Origin: Galbibacter sp048266365
GTDB lineage: Bacteria > Bacteroidota > Bacteroidia > Flavobacteriales > Flavobacteriaceae
NCBI RefSeq assembly: GCF_048266365.1
Contig: NZ_JBLWZP010000005.1
Coordinates: 124,001-188,000, forward strand
Direction: 5' to 3'
DNA length: 64,000 nucleotides
A program made the translations under genes and the position numbers. Below are positions 16,614 through 25,485 of this stretch, piece after piece. The notes beneath the pieces are model-generated. The model saw only the letters and a list, made by a program, of their open reading frames with translations, made no database searches and was not told the DNA's origin. Every line of letters begins with the position of its first letter. Within the stretch, counting starts at the first letter, position 1.

Positions 16614-18065
16614 ATGAAACTACCAATCCATATTTTTTATACCCTCTTTCTAGTTTGTATATTGTTGAGTTGTTCATCGAACTCAGAAGAGCCCACTACG
16701 GATCCAGTAATTGAACCAACTCCAGAGGTTGTTTCTGATATTTCGTTTTGGCTGACTACTGGTGATCAAAACCAAAAATTAACCAAACAATCCACAGTAA
16801 TTTCTTTCACCACAACGGCTAATAACCATCAGAGTATTACGATAGACCCGACTAAAACCTATCAAGTTGTGGATGGCTTTGGATTTACCCTAACTGGAGG
16901 AAGCGTAGAAGCAATTCAGTCCCTAAGTGAGACAGAACAACAAAGCCTGCTCCTAGAGTTATTTGGCAAAGAGGAAGAGTCCATTTCGATTAGTTATTTG
17001 CGCATCAGTATAGGAGCATCGGATCTCAATGAGAATCCTTTTACTTATAACGATATTCCAGAAGGCGAAACGGACCTAGAACTCAAAAATTTCAGTCTGG
17101 AAAAAGATCAAAAGGGTGTAATTGCCCTTTTAAAAGATATTATAGCCATAAATCCAGACATCAAAATCATGGCAACTCCATGGACAGCTCCCACTTGGAT
17201 GAAGGACAACAAAGATTTTATTGGAGGACAACTTTTAGAGGAGTTTTACGCCGTGTATTCTAATTACTTTGTAAAATATATCCAAGCTATGAATCAAGAG
17301 GGAATATCCATTGATGCGATTACCATACAAAATGAACCTCTACATGATGGGAATAATCCCAGTATGTATATGACAGCAGCTGCCCAAGCACTGTTTATCA
17401 AAGACTATTTGGGTCCCGCCTTTAAGCAAGCCAACATTGAAACAAAAATTATAGCGTGGGATCATAACTGCGATCATCCGGAGTACCCAATTGAGGTACT
17501 AAGTGATTCAGAAGCTTATACATATATTGATGGCTCTGCTTTTCACTTATATGCAGGAGATATAAGTGCCCTAGCCACTGTTCACAATGCCTTCCCTGAA
17601 AAAAATGTGTATTTCACCGAACAATACACCTCTTCGGATGGATCATTTGATGGAGATCTGAAATGGCATTTAAAGAACGTCATAATTGGCTCAATGCGTA
17701 ATTGGAGTAAGAACGCTCTAGAATGGAACCTGGCAAACAATGAACATTTCCAGCCACATACCCCTGGAGGGTGTACTGTATGTAAAGGAGGTATTACAAT
17801 TGATTCGTCTGGAAAAATCACCAGAAATGTAGGATACTATATTGTAGCTCATGCTTCGAAATTTATTCCAGAAGGCTCAACTAGGATTCAAAGTAACATG
17901 ACAAGTTCGCTTGAAAATGTTGCCTTTATTACACCGGAAGGTAAAACCGTAATTATTGTACTCAATAATGGAAATCAACTCGAAACTTTTAATATAAAAC
18001 ACCTTGATCAGTGGTTCACTACTTCCTTAGCCTCTGGCGCTGTAGGAACTTTTGTCTGGGAATAA
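16614..18065 (+). CDS. GH30 family glucanase/glucosidase, lipoprotein (first copy)
   Basis: A 483-residue surface or periplasmic lipoprotein. The start is the ATG of MKLPIHIFYT, which gives a proper signal peptide and lipobox (CILLSCSS, cysteine about residue 20), followed by a Pro/Thr/Glu linker. The GH30 barrel shows YQVVDGFGFTLTGGSVEA, TPWTAPTWMK, the acid/base glutamate in IQNEPLH (about 241) and the nucleophile in VYFTEQYT (about 336), and a C-terminal beta-sandwich. Bacteroidota relatives hydrolyse beta-1,6-glucosidic bonds in pustulan or laminarin side chains; beta-1,3 or glucosylceramide-type activity cannot be excluded. Paralog of the GH30 two genes downstream. Confidence 0.9.
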   Translation: MKLPIHIFYTLFLVCILLSCSSNSEEPTTDPVIEPTPEVVSDISFWLTTGDQNQKLTKQSTVISFTTTANNHQSITIDPTKTYQVVDGFGFTLTGGSVEAIQSLSETEQQSLLLELFGKEEESISISYLRISIGASDLNENPFTYNDIPEGETDLELKNFSLEKDQKGVIALLKDIIAINPDIKIMATPWTAPTWMKDNKDFIGGQLLEEFYAVYSNYFVKYIQAMNQEGISIDAITIQNEPLHDGNNPSMYMTAAAQALFIKDYLGPAFKQANIETKIIAWDHNCDHPEYPIEVLSDSEAYTYIDGSAFHLYAGDISALATVHNAFPEKNVYFTEQYTSSDGSFDGDLKWHLKNVIIGSMRNWSKNALEWNLANNEHFQPHTPGGCTVCKGGITIDSSGKITRNVGYYIVAHASKFIPEGSTRIQSNMTSSLENVAFITPEGKTVIIVLNNGNQLETFNIKHLDQWFTTSLASGAVGTFVWE

Positions 18066-18076
18066 ACCAAAAACAA

Positions 18077-19795
18077 ATGAAAAATCTAATCACCTTCTTT
18101 TTATTTATTGTCACCCTCACTGGATGGTCTCAAAACTTAAGAACAAAAGGTCAATCAATTGTCAATGATAAAGGAGATACTATCATTCTAAGAGGAATCG
18201 GATTGGGTGGACATATGTTGCAGGAAGGGTATATGCTAAAGGTTCCATTTTCTGGACAGCAGTATGTATTTAAAGAGCACATAACGAAACTAATCGGGAA
18301 AAAAGCTACGGAGAAATTTTACATTCGATGGTTGACTAATCACACTCAAAAAGCAGATATTGATTCATTGAAAAGCTGGGGGTTCAACTCAGTTCGTCTA
18401 CCTATGCATTACAACCTATACACGCTCGCCGTAGAAGATGAACCTGTTAAAGGGAAGAACACCTGGTTAGAACGAGGGTTTATCCTAACGGATTCACTTC
18501 TTAACTGGTGCAGGGAAAACCAAATGTATCTTCTGCTAGATATGCACGCTACCCCTGGCGGACAAGGACATGATGTAAACATCTCCGATAGAGACCCTTC
18601 CAAACCATCACTTTGGGAAAGCAGAGAAAACCAAGAAAAGCTTATTGCGCTGTGGAAACGATTAGCGGAGCGCTACAAGGATGAACCTTGGATTGGCGGA
18701 TATGATATTATTAACGAACCAAATTGGGCGTTTACCGGAACAAATAAAAATGGGATTGACGAACAAAACAACGGTCCGTTAAAATCATTAATGGTGGAGG
18801 TTACCAAGGCAATAAGATCAGTGGACAAGAACCACATCATTATCATTGAGGGGAATGGTTGGGGTAATAACTACAATGGCATACTTCCTCCATGGGACTC
18901 AAACATGGTGGTTAGTTTCCATAAATATTGGAACAACAATCACCAATCGGATATTCAAACCTATTTAGATATTCGTGAAACATACAATGTGCCTATTTGG
19001 CTAGGTGAAACCGGTGAAAACTCCAACGTGTGGTTTACCGATGCCATACGTTTAATGGAACAAAATAATATCGGATGGTGTTGGTGGCCGTTGAAAAAGT
19101 TAGGCTTCAACAATCCTTTAGAAATCAAGATAAATCCTGGCTATCAAGAACTCCTAGATTATTGGGCAGGGAAAGGCGATAAGCCATCTAAAAAACAAGC
19201 CCACCAAGCATTAATGCAACTTGCAGAGGACACTAAAATAGAAAACAACATCATTCACTACGATGTAATCGATGCCATGATTCGTCAAATTAAATCCAAT
19301 CAGACCAAGCCTTTTAAGTCTATAACTATAGAACAAACAGCAACGCTGAATGCCGTGGACTATGACCTTGGTCAAATAGGTTATGCCTATTACGATAAAG
19401 ATTTTGGAAACTACTACATCTCTACCGGGGAGGATAGAACACCGTGGAATCAAGGATATACCTACAGAAATGATGGAGTGGATATATTTCTCGATTCGAA
19501 TAAAGATCTGTACGTAGGCAAATCCAGTGCAGGAGAATGGTTAAATTATACATTCAATATAGAAAAAACAGGTACTTATGAGATTGTTGTGCGATACCAA
19601 AACAATACCAAAGGGCTTGTTCAACTGGTGGCTAACCACAAAAGTTCGGTAAATGTGCCCCTAAATGAAAGTCAAAACTGGATCAATAGTGATGCCGCCA
19701 ATTTACAGTTTCAAAAAGGAGAGAACATGCTGAAACTTCTATTTCTTAGAGGAGAAACGAATATTAAATCAATTAGTTTAAAAAAAATAAAATGA
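18077..19795 (+). CDS. GH5 family glycoside hydrolase with C-terminal CBM6-like domain
   Basis: A 572-residue secreted enzyme with a type I signal peptide (MKNLITFFLFIVTLTGWSQ) and no lipobox. The GH5 barrel spans about residues 25-370: the substrate-contact motif GLGGHMLQEGYM, MHATPGGQGHD, the acid/base glutamate in YDIINEPNW (about 214) and the nucleophile in IWLGETGENS (about 311). Residues 430-572 resemble a CBM6-type beta-sandwich (AGEWLNYTFNIEKTGTYEI). The subfamily cannot be fixed by eye; GH5_46-type enzymes of marine beta-glucan loci are a plausible match. Start chosen 11 bases after the GH30 stop; its end overlaps the next gene by ATGA. Confidence 0.88.
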   Translation: MKNLITFFLFIVTLTGWSQNLRTKGQSIVNDKGDTIILRGIGLGGHMLQEGYMLKVPFSGQQYVFKEHITKLIGKKATEKFYIRWLTNHTQKADIDSLKSWGFNSVRLPMHYNLYTLAVEDEPVKGKNTWLERGFILTDSLLNWCRENQMYLLLDMHATPGGQGHDVNISDRDPSKPSLWESRENQEKLIALWKRLAERYKDEPWIGGYDIINEPNWAFTGTNKNGIDEQNNGPLKSLMVEVTKAIRSVDKNHIIIIEGNGWGNNYNGILPPWDSNMVVSFHKYWNNNHQSDIQTYLDIRETYNVPIWLGETGENSNVWFTDAIRLMEQNNIGWCWWPLKKLGFNNPLEIKINPGYQELLDYWAGKGDKPSKKQAHQALMQLAEDTKIENNIIHYDVIDAMIRQIKSNQTKPFKSITIEQTATLNAVDYDLGQIGYAYYDKDFGNYYISTGEDRTPWNQGYTYRNDGVDIFLDSNKDLYVGKSSAGEWLNYTFNIEKTGTYEIVVRYQNNTKGLVQLVANHKSSVNVPLNESQNWINSDAANLQFQKGENMLKLLFLRGETNIKSISLKKIK

Positions 19796-21195
19796 CGAAG
19801 ATTGCAATTTACGTAATACTTGCTTTAGTAGTAGGGTCTTGTAACACTCCGGACAAACATCAGGGGAAATCTGCAGAGCTATGGTTGACCTCTATGGATG
19901 AATCGGTATTGTTGGAGAAGATAGTAGATTCCCAAGAATCACATCCATCAGTTGACGGTACCACAGTAATCACTATTGACACTAGTACAACCTATCAAAC
20001 CATGGATGGTTTTGGTTACACATTAACTGGGGGTAGCGCATTGCATATCCAAAAAATGGGTAAAAAAGCCCGGGCCAGTCTACTACAAGAGCTTTTCGGG
20101 AATGGACAAAATGAAATCGGAGTCAGCTATTTAAGAGTGAGTCTAGGGGCATCGGATTTGGATGAAAAACTATGGTCTTATAACGATCTTGAACAAGGAG
20201 AAGAAGACTTAAAGTTAAAACAATTCTCCCTTAGTTATGATACCCTCTACCTAGTACCCGTTTTAAAAGAAATTCTTAAGATCAACCCCAACATTAAAAT
20301 CATGGGGTCCCCTTGGTCTCCCCCAGTTTGGATGAAAACAAATGGTGATACGCGAGGAGGAAGTCTAAAAGAAGAATATCATCAAGTTTATGCCGATTAC
20401 TTTGTTAAATACATAAAAGCTATGGCATTAGAAGGTATTACTATTGATGCTATAACTGTTCAAAATGAACCTTTACATCCAGGTAATAATCCTAGCTTAC
20501 TGATGAAAGCGGACCAGCAGGCGGTGTTTATAAAAAAATACTTAGGCCCTACATTTGAAAGAAATGATATCCAAACTAAGATCATAATTTACGACCATAA
20601 TGCAGATCGAATCGATTATCCCATTTCCATTTTAGATGATCCTGAGGCAGCACAATATATAGACGGTTCCGCATTTCATCTCTATGGTGGTGAAATTGAT
20701 GCTTTATCAAAAGTACACCAAGCACATCCTGATAAAAATCTTTATTTTACAGAACAATGGGTAGGGGCTCCAGGTGATTTTGAAAAAGAAATGGAATGGC
20801 ATACAGAACATCTAATCATCGGGGCCACAAGGAATTGGTGTAAAACTGTACTCGAATGGAATTTAGCTTCTGATGAAAATCAAGACCCTCATACTGATAG
20901 AGGAGGTTGCGACCGCTGTTTAGGAGCAATTACTATTACAGGAGATGAAATTATCAGAAATCCTGCCTATTATATCGTAGCACAAGCCTCTAAATTTGTT
21001 CCTGCAGGATCTCAAAGAATCGCGTCCTCTTACAATGACTCTATACCAAGTGTGAGCTTTAGTAGAAAAGACGGCAAAATCGTAACCATAATGCTTAATA
21101 AAACAACAAAACCTCAACAACTCGAATTAGAACTCGGAGAAAAATCCATTTCAATTACACTTAAAGAAAGGTCGGTAGGTACCCTAATTCATTAG
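19792..21195 (+). CDS. GH30 family glucanase/glucosidase, lipoprotein (second copy)
   Basis: A 467-residue lipoprotein (lipobox LVVGSCNT, cysteine 17) with no Pro-rich linker. GH30 motifs are complete: MDGFGYTLTGGSA, GSPWSPPVWMK, acid/base glutamate in VQNEPLH (226), nucleophile in LYFTEQWV (321). Over a 102-residue block around the catalytic centre I count 66 identities with the first GH30, so the pair arose by duplication. Both carry a CxxC pair (GGCDRCLGAITI here) before the last barrel strand. It is translationally coupled to the GH5 gene and is the last gene of the locus. Confidence 0.9.
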   Translation: MTKIAIYVILALVVGSCNTPDKHQGKSAELWLTSMDESVLLEKIVDSQESHPSVDGTTVITIDTSTTYQTMDGFGYTLTGGSALHIQKMGKKARASLLQELFGNGQNEIGVSYLRVSLGASDLDEKLWSYNDLEQGEEDLKLKQFSLSYDTLYLVPVLKEILKINPNIKIMGSPWSPPVWMKTNGDTRGGSLKEEYHQVYADYFVKYIKAMALEGITIDAITVQNEPLHPGNNPSLLMKADQQAVFIKKYLGPTFERNDIQTKIIIYDHNADRIDYPISILDDPEAAQYIDGSAFHLYGGEIDALSKVHQAHPDKNLYFTEQWVGAPGDFEKEMEWHTEHLIIGATRNWCKTVLEWNLASDENQDPHTDRGGCDRCLGAITITGDEIIRNPAYYIVAQASKFVPAGSQRIASSYNDSIPSVSFSRKDGKIVTIMLNKTTKPQQLELELGEKSISITLKERSVGTLIH

Positions 21196-21255
21196 GGGTA
21201 CATAAACTATTCAATCCTTAAAATATGGTCTCAGGTGTTGAGGAGCCACATAGTT

Positions 21256-22038
21256 TTACTTCCCTGTAAACTCAGCTTTTCGCTTCTCTAAAAACGCCTG
21301 AGTACCCTCTTTGAAATCCTCGGTTCCAAAGCATGCACCAAAGATTTCAATTTCCTTAGGATAGCCCTGATCCCCAAAGCCTGAATTCACCGCCGAAATC
21401 GCAGAAGCCACAGCTACCGGTGAATTATTTATGATTTTGGATGCGATCTTTTCACATAGTGGAAGTAATTGTTCTAAGGCTACCATATGATTAATGAGCC
21501 CCCACATCAAGGCCTTTTCTGTACCAATCATACCAGCGGTAAGAATCATTTCTAAGGCTCTTCCCTTACCCACCAACTGAGGTAAACGCTGAGTTCCTCC
21601 ATATCCGGGTATTAGTCCCAAAGAAGTCTCAGGTAAGCCCATCCTAGCGTTGTCACTTGCAACTCTAAAGTGGCAAGCCATCGCCAATTCTAAACCACCT
21701 CCTAATGCAAAACCATTGATGGCTGCAATAACCGGAGTGCTAAGATTTTCGATCAAATTAAACAGTAATTCTTGTCCCTTGGCGGCCAATTGAGATCCTT
21801 CGTATTCAGAATAATTTGCAAATTCCGAAATGTCTGCCCCGGCGACAAAGGCTCTATCTCCTGCACCGGTAATAATGATAACCCTAACCTCAGCATCCTG
21901 GTCCAAAGCCACAAAGGCATTGTTCAATTCCTCGATCGTTGCTTTATTCAGCGCATTTAATTTTTTTGGACGATTAATGGTAATCACTCCAATTTGCATT
22001 TGCTGTTTAATTTCAATAGTAATATTTTCAAAATTCAT
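21256..22038 (-). CDS. Enoyl-CoA hydratase/isomerase family protein
   Basis: A 260-residue crotonase. The oxyanion and CoA-binding motifs are AGADISEFAN and INGFALGGGLELAMACHFR; the two catalytic glutamates are present, one in GGGLELAMAC and the other in ARMGLPETSLGLIPGYGGTQRL. It most likely hydrates 2-trans-enoyl-CoA in beta-oxidation or a related short-chain pathway. It is the last gene of the hemH-MATE-hemJ-kinase run, starting 7 bases after the kinase stop, although its function has no evident link to heme. Confidence 0.92.
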   Translation of the reverse strand: MNFENITIEIKQQMQIGVITINRPKKLNALNKATIEELNNAFVALDQDAEVRVIIITGAGDRAFVAGADISEFANYSEYEGSQLAAKGQELLFNLIENLSTPVIAAINGFALGGGLELAMACHFRVASDNARMGLPETSLGLIPGYGGTQRLPQLVGKGRALEMILTAGMIGTEKALMWGLINHMVALEQLLPLCEKIASKIINNSPVAVASAISAVNSGFGDQGYPKEIEIFGACFGTEDFKEGTQAFLEKRKAEFTGK

Positions 22039-22045
22039 ATTAAAA

Positions 22046-23527
22046 TCATTTAGTTATCGTATCCTTAGCTTCATTAAATTTAGGGAAAGTTATGGTAAAA
22101 ACTGTCCCCTTATCTTCAACGGAATCCATATAAAGATCACCTTGGAAGGCTTCAACAATATTTTTCACCATACCGAGTCCGAGCCCCATACCACTAGTCT
22201 TTGTAGTGAACTTAGGTTCAAATATCTTTTCGTGGTTAGCTTTGGCAATACCAACCCCATTGTCTTCCACTGTAATTTTGATGTAGTCTCCCTCGGTAAA
22301 TACCCGCACCTGAATTATAGGCTTGCGATCTTCTGGAACGGACTGCAGCGCATTTTTAACAAGATTCGTAATCACTCGTATGAGTTGAGTACGATCTAAT
22401 TTGGCAACTATTTCTTCTTGATCACTGATAAATTCAATACAGTCTTCATTGAAAATTTCAACAGAAAGATGTACGACTTCAACCACATTCAAAAGCTCAT
22501 TTTGCTGAGCAGGCATATTGGCAAAACTACCAAAGGCTGATGCGATATTACTCATCGTATCAATTTGCTGAATCATTATTTTTGCAAATTCATCAACCTT
22601 ATTACTAATATTAGGATCTTCGGAATCGAACTTTCTCTGGAAGCTCTGAACACTTAAGCGCATCGGCGTCAACGGATTTTTAATCTCATGCGCCACCTGC
22701 TTTGCCATCTCACGCCAAGCTTGCTCTCTCTCACTTTTAGCAAGTAGAGCCGCACTTTTATCCAATTCGTCAACCATCCCATTGTACGCCTCAACCAGCG
22801 CTCCTATTTCTTCACTTGGTCGATCCAGATATATCTTTTGATTTTGCTTGGTCAATCGGGTTTGATCTAGCTTATCACCAATGGCTTTTAGCGATCGGGT
22901 AATGTAAGTAGAAATCAGATAGGCTAGCATAACAGCAATCACTAAAAGAATGACATAAACAGCCGATAGACGCATTAGAAATTGCCCCAATTCCCCTTCA
23001 TTAAAAGTATCATCCTCATAATATGGGATATTCAAAATTCCGATAGGTTTGAACTTGGGATCCAGGATGTAACTATAGGAAGAACGAAAGCGATCGCCCG
23101 CAGCTTTAGTTCGTTCCACATAGCGTTTGGTTAGACTATTTTCGAGGCCGTGAAGCACGCTATTATCCAAATCCTTAACGCCGTTATCATAGGCCATTCT
23201 AGGTTTGGAGCTAATAATAAGCTTCCCATCTAAATCAAAAATATTAAAATTGATCTCTAAAACATCCGAAGCTTCAAAAATGACATTCTTGTATTCTAGG
23301 ATGTACCTTAAGTTTTCGGTTTTTACCTCCCAAGTCGTATTTTTTAAGATATAATCTATTTGAGCATTGAGTTGTTCCTCCTTGCGTTCTAGATATACTC
23401 GGTGATAATCCTCAGCCTGCCCTTTATATTGAAAAATAGTCACTCCCGCGATCAAAACCGACGCGAAAACCACAATAAATATCATTGTAATAAAGATACG
23501 TGTGCGAAGCGATAGTTTATTGTACAC
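22046..23527 (-). CDS. NtrY/AtoS-like sensor histidine kinase
   Basis: A 493-residue membrane kinase: membrane helix at about 10-32, an extracytoplasmic sensor region of about 150 residues, a second helix at 186-208, a HAMP domain, the phosphoacceptor histidine 280 in VAHEIKNPLTPMRLS, and an ATPase domain with N box (NLVKNALQSV), G1 (DNGVGIA) and G2 (GMGLGLGMV). The H box is of the NtrB/NtrY type, which usually partners sigma-54 activators. No response regulator is adjacent. Translation appears to begin at a GTG; an internal ATG at residue 15 would remove part of the first helix. Confidence 0.92.
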   Translation of the reverse strand: MYNKLSLRTRIFITMIFIVVFASVLIAGVTIFQYKGQAEDYHRVYLERKEEQLNAQIDYILKNTTWEVKTENLRYILEYKNVIFEASDVLEINFNIFDLDGKLIISSKPRMAYDNGVKDLDNSVLHGLENSLTKRYVERTKAAGDRFRSSYSYILDPKFKPIGILNIPYYEDDTFNEGELGQFLMRLSAVYVILLVIAVMLAYLISTYITRSLKAIGDKLDQTRLTKQNQKIYLDRPSEEIGALVEAYNGMVDELDKSAALLAKSEREQAWREMAKQVAHEIKNPLTPMRLSVQSFQRKFDSEDPNISNKVDEFAKIMIQQIDTMSNIASAFGSFANMPAQQNELLNVVEVVHLSVEIFNEDCIEFISDQEEIVAKLDRTQLIRVITNLVKNALQSVPEDRKPIIQVRVFTEGDYIKITVEDNGVGIAKANHEKIFEPKFTTKTSGMGLGLGMVKNIVEAFQGDLYMDSVEDKGTVFTITFPKFNEAKDTITK

Positions 23528-23572
23528 CCTAAATTGGTTTTTGGACTTAAATATAACAATAATTAAGCCAGC

Positions 23573-24118
23573 TTAGTTATTCTTCTCCCGTATTCGTTTG
23601 TACAACCGTATCCCTAACATCAGTGCAATGGCCAGTACGAAAATCCCCACCATTCCAAAGATCCAGTTCAAACTATCCTTCAGGATGACTAGAAAGACTA
23701 CCGAAAACAGTATTATGGTCGTTACTTCGTTCCACATCCGCATAAATTTTGAACTGTAGTTTACCTGATCGTTTTGAAGTTGTTTTAAAATTTGATGCGT
23801 TTTTAAATGGTAGAGTATCAGTAAAAAAACGAAAACTAATTTTATGTGCATCCAGCCTTGTTGCAACCAGGCCGGATTAATAATCAATAATAAAATAGCA
23901 AACAAAATCGCGAGAACTGCTGATGGCCAAGTGATGATAAACCAAAGGCGTTTGGCCATAATTTTAAGTTGATTCCCTAAAATTTCCTTTTCTGGAGAAG
24001 GCTTGCCAAAAGCTTCTATCTGATAGATAAACAAGCGAGGTATATAAAACAAACCAGCAAACCAGGTAATGACAAAAATTAGGTGTAATGCTTTGATATA
24101 ATTGTAATATTCAGCCAT
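23573..24118 (-). CDS. hemJ: CopD-like/HemJ-type protoporphyrinogen IX oxidase
   Basis: A 181-residue protein with four to five membrane helices, of the HemJ (UPF0093) family. The N-terminal motif ALHLIFVITWFAGLFYIPRLF carries the conserved histidine 12, and later helices contain KRLWFIITWPSAVLA. HemJ oxidises protoporphyrinogen IX to protoporphyrin IX, the step before ferrochelatase. The family is also annotated as CopD-like; the proximity of hemH and the hemACDEFB operon supports HemJ. It lies 5 bases after the MATE gene. Confidence 0.85.
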   Translation of the reverse strand: MAEYYNYIKALHLIFVITWFAGLFYIPRLFIYQIEAFGKPSPEKEILGNQLKIMAKRLWFIITWPSAVLAILFAILLLIINPAWLQQGWMHIKLVFVFLLILYHLKTHQILKQLQNDQVNYSSKFMRMWNEVTTIILFSVVFLVILKDSLNWIFGMVGIFVLAIALMLGIRLYKRIREKNN

Positions 24119-24123
24119 AAGTT

Positions 24124-25482
24124 CTACGATTCTACGGGTTGGGTATTCAATTTATGTTGGATTTCTCGATTTAAAAAATAAGCGGTTACCACCGTTGAAA
24201 GCGCGTCAGACAAAGGAAAAGAAACCCACACACCAAATTCTCCATAATACCTAGGCAATACGAGAATCAAAGGTATAAAAAAGATTCCCTGTCTAGTTAA
24301 GGTTAACAAAAATGCGGGTAATGCTTTTCCAACCGCTTGGAAATAAGCAGCACCTATAAGTTGGATCACTACGATAGGCGTAGCGGCAAACACCCATCGC
24401 ATTGCTTTAGGCGTATCGCTTAAGACCGCCGGGTCATCTGTGAACACCGAGGTGATAGGTCCCGGGAAAATCATAATTAATAAGAAAATACAAAAACCCA
24501 ACAACATGGCGTATTTTATGGCCGTATTAATGGTCTCCTTTACGCGTTGATATTTGTGCGCCCCATAATTATATCCTGCAATAGGTAAAAACCCTTGGGT
24601 AATTCCAAGGACAGGGAACAGCGCAAACATCAACATTCTGCCGATAATCGCGTAGACGGTCACCGAAGATGCACCTCCTAGGTTGTACAATATGTTGTTT
24701 AAAAGTAAGTAAGTCACACTGACAATGGCTTGTCTTGCAAGGGTTACCCCACCCAACATAGCAATTTCAGTTACGATAATACGTCTTAAAGCAAAATCTG
24801 TAATACGCAATTTTAATTCAGAATTTTTTGATAGAAAATACCATACGATATAGCCAAGACAAAGAACGTAAGAGGCCGTGGTCGCCCACCCGGCTCCTAG
24901 CATTCCGTAGTCCAAAACATTAATCAAGAGATAATCCAGTAGAAGGTTTCCAACCGAGGGAATAATCATCGCAATCATTGCAAACTTAGGTTTTCCCTCT
25001 GCCCTAATGACGGTATTTCCCATCATACATAAGGCTAAAAAAGGAACCCCATATAGAACTACTTTATAATACACCTTTGCAGGTTCAAAAATCTCGCCCT
25101 TACCACCAAAACTAGGAATGATATCATCTACAAACCACAATCCAACAGTCACAAGAAGCACTGTTAATAGTATGGTCAGGGTAATTTGATTCCCAAAGGT
25201 CATCAGTGCTTTGGAACGCTTATCCGCACCCAAAGCTCGAGATATTATGGAAGAGCCCCCAATACCAATGGCCATACCCAGTGCGGCAATAAAAAATGAA
25301 ACAGGAAGCACCACATTAATAGCAGCAATGGCAACAGAACCTATCCAATTCCCTACAAAAATGGTATCAACCAATATGTTCAAGGACATCACCAAAATAC
25401 CAATGGAAGCAGGAACAGCCTGTTTAACTAGTAAACTAGCTATGCTTTCCTCTCCAAGGGCTTTCGATGAACTCTTACTCAT
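24124..25482 (-). CDS. MATE family efflux transporter
   Basis: A 452-residue inner-membrane protein with about twelve helices. MATE features include the symmetrical halves and motifs PASIGILVMSLNILVDTIFVGN at the start, GIGGSSIISRALGA, and IGITQGFLPIAGYNYGA-like text at the centre (VLGITQGFLPIAGYNYGAHK). It would export cationic compounds or metabolites by Na+ or H+ antiport. It is packed between hemH and hemJ with gaps of 3 and 5 bases, so it is co-expressed with heme synthesis; a porphyrin-related substrate is possible but unproven. Confidence 0.92.
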   Translation of the reverse strand: MSKSSSKALGEESIASLLVKQAVPASIGILVMSLNILVDTIFVGNWIGSVAIAAINVVLPVSFFIAALGMAIGIGGSSIISRALGADKRSKALMTFGNQITLTILLTVLLVTVGLWFVDDIIPSFGGKGEIFEPAKVYYKVVLYGVPFLALCMMGNTVIRAEGKPKFAMIAMIIPSVGNLLLDYLLINVLDYGMLGAGWATTASYVLCLGYIVWYFLSKNSELKLRITDFALRRIIVTEIAMLGGVTLARQAIVSVTYLLLNNILYNLGGASSVTVYAIIGRMLMFALFPVLGITQGFLPIAGYNYGAHKYQRVKETINTAIKYAMLLGFCIFLLIMIFPGPITSVFTDDPAVLSDTPKAMRWVFAATPIVVIQLIGAAYFQAVGKALPAFLLTLTRQGIFFIPLILVLPRYYGEFGVWVSFPLSDALSTVVTAYFLNREIQHKLNTQPVES

Positions 25483-25485
25483 GCC

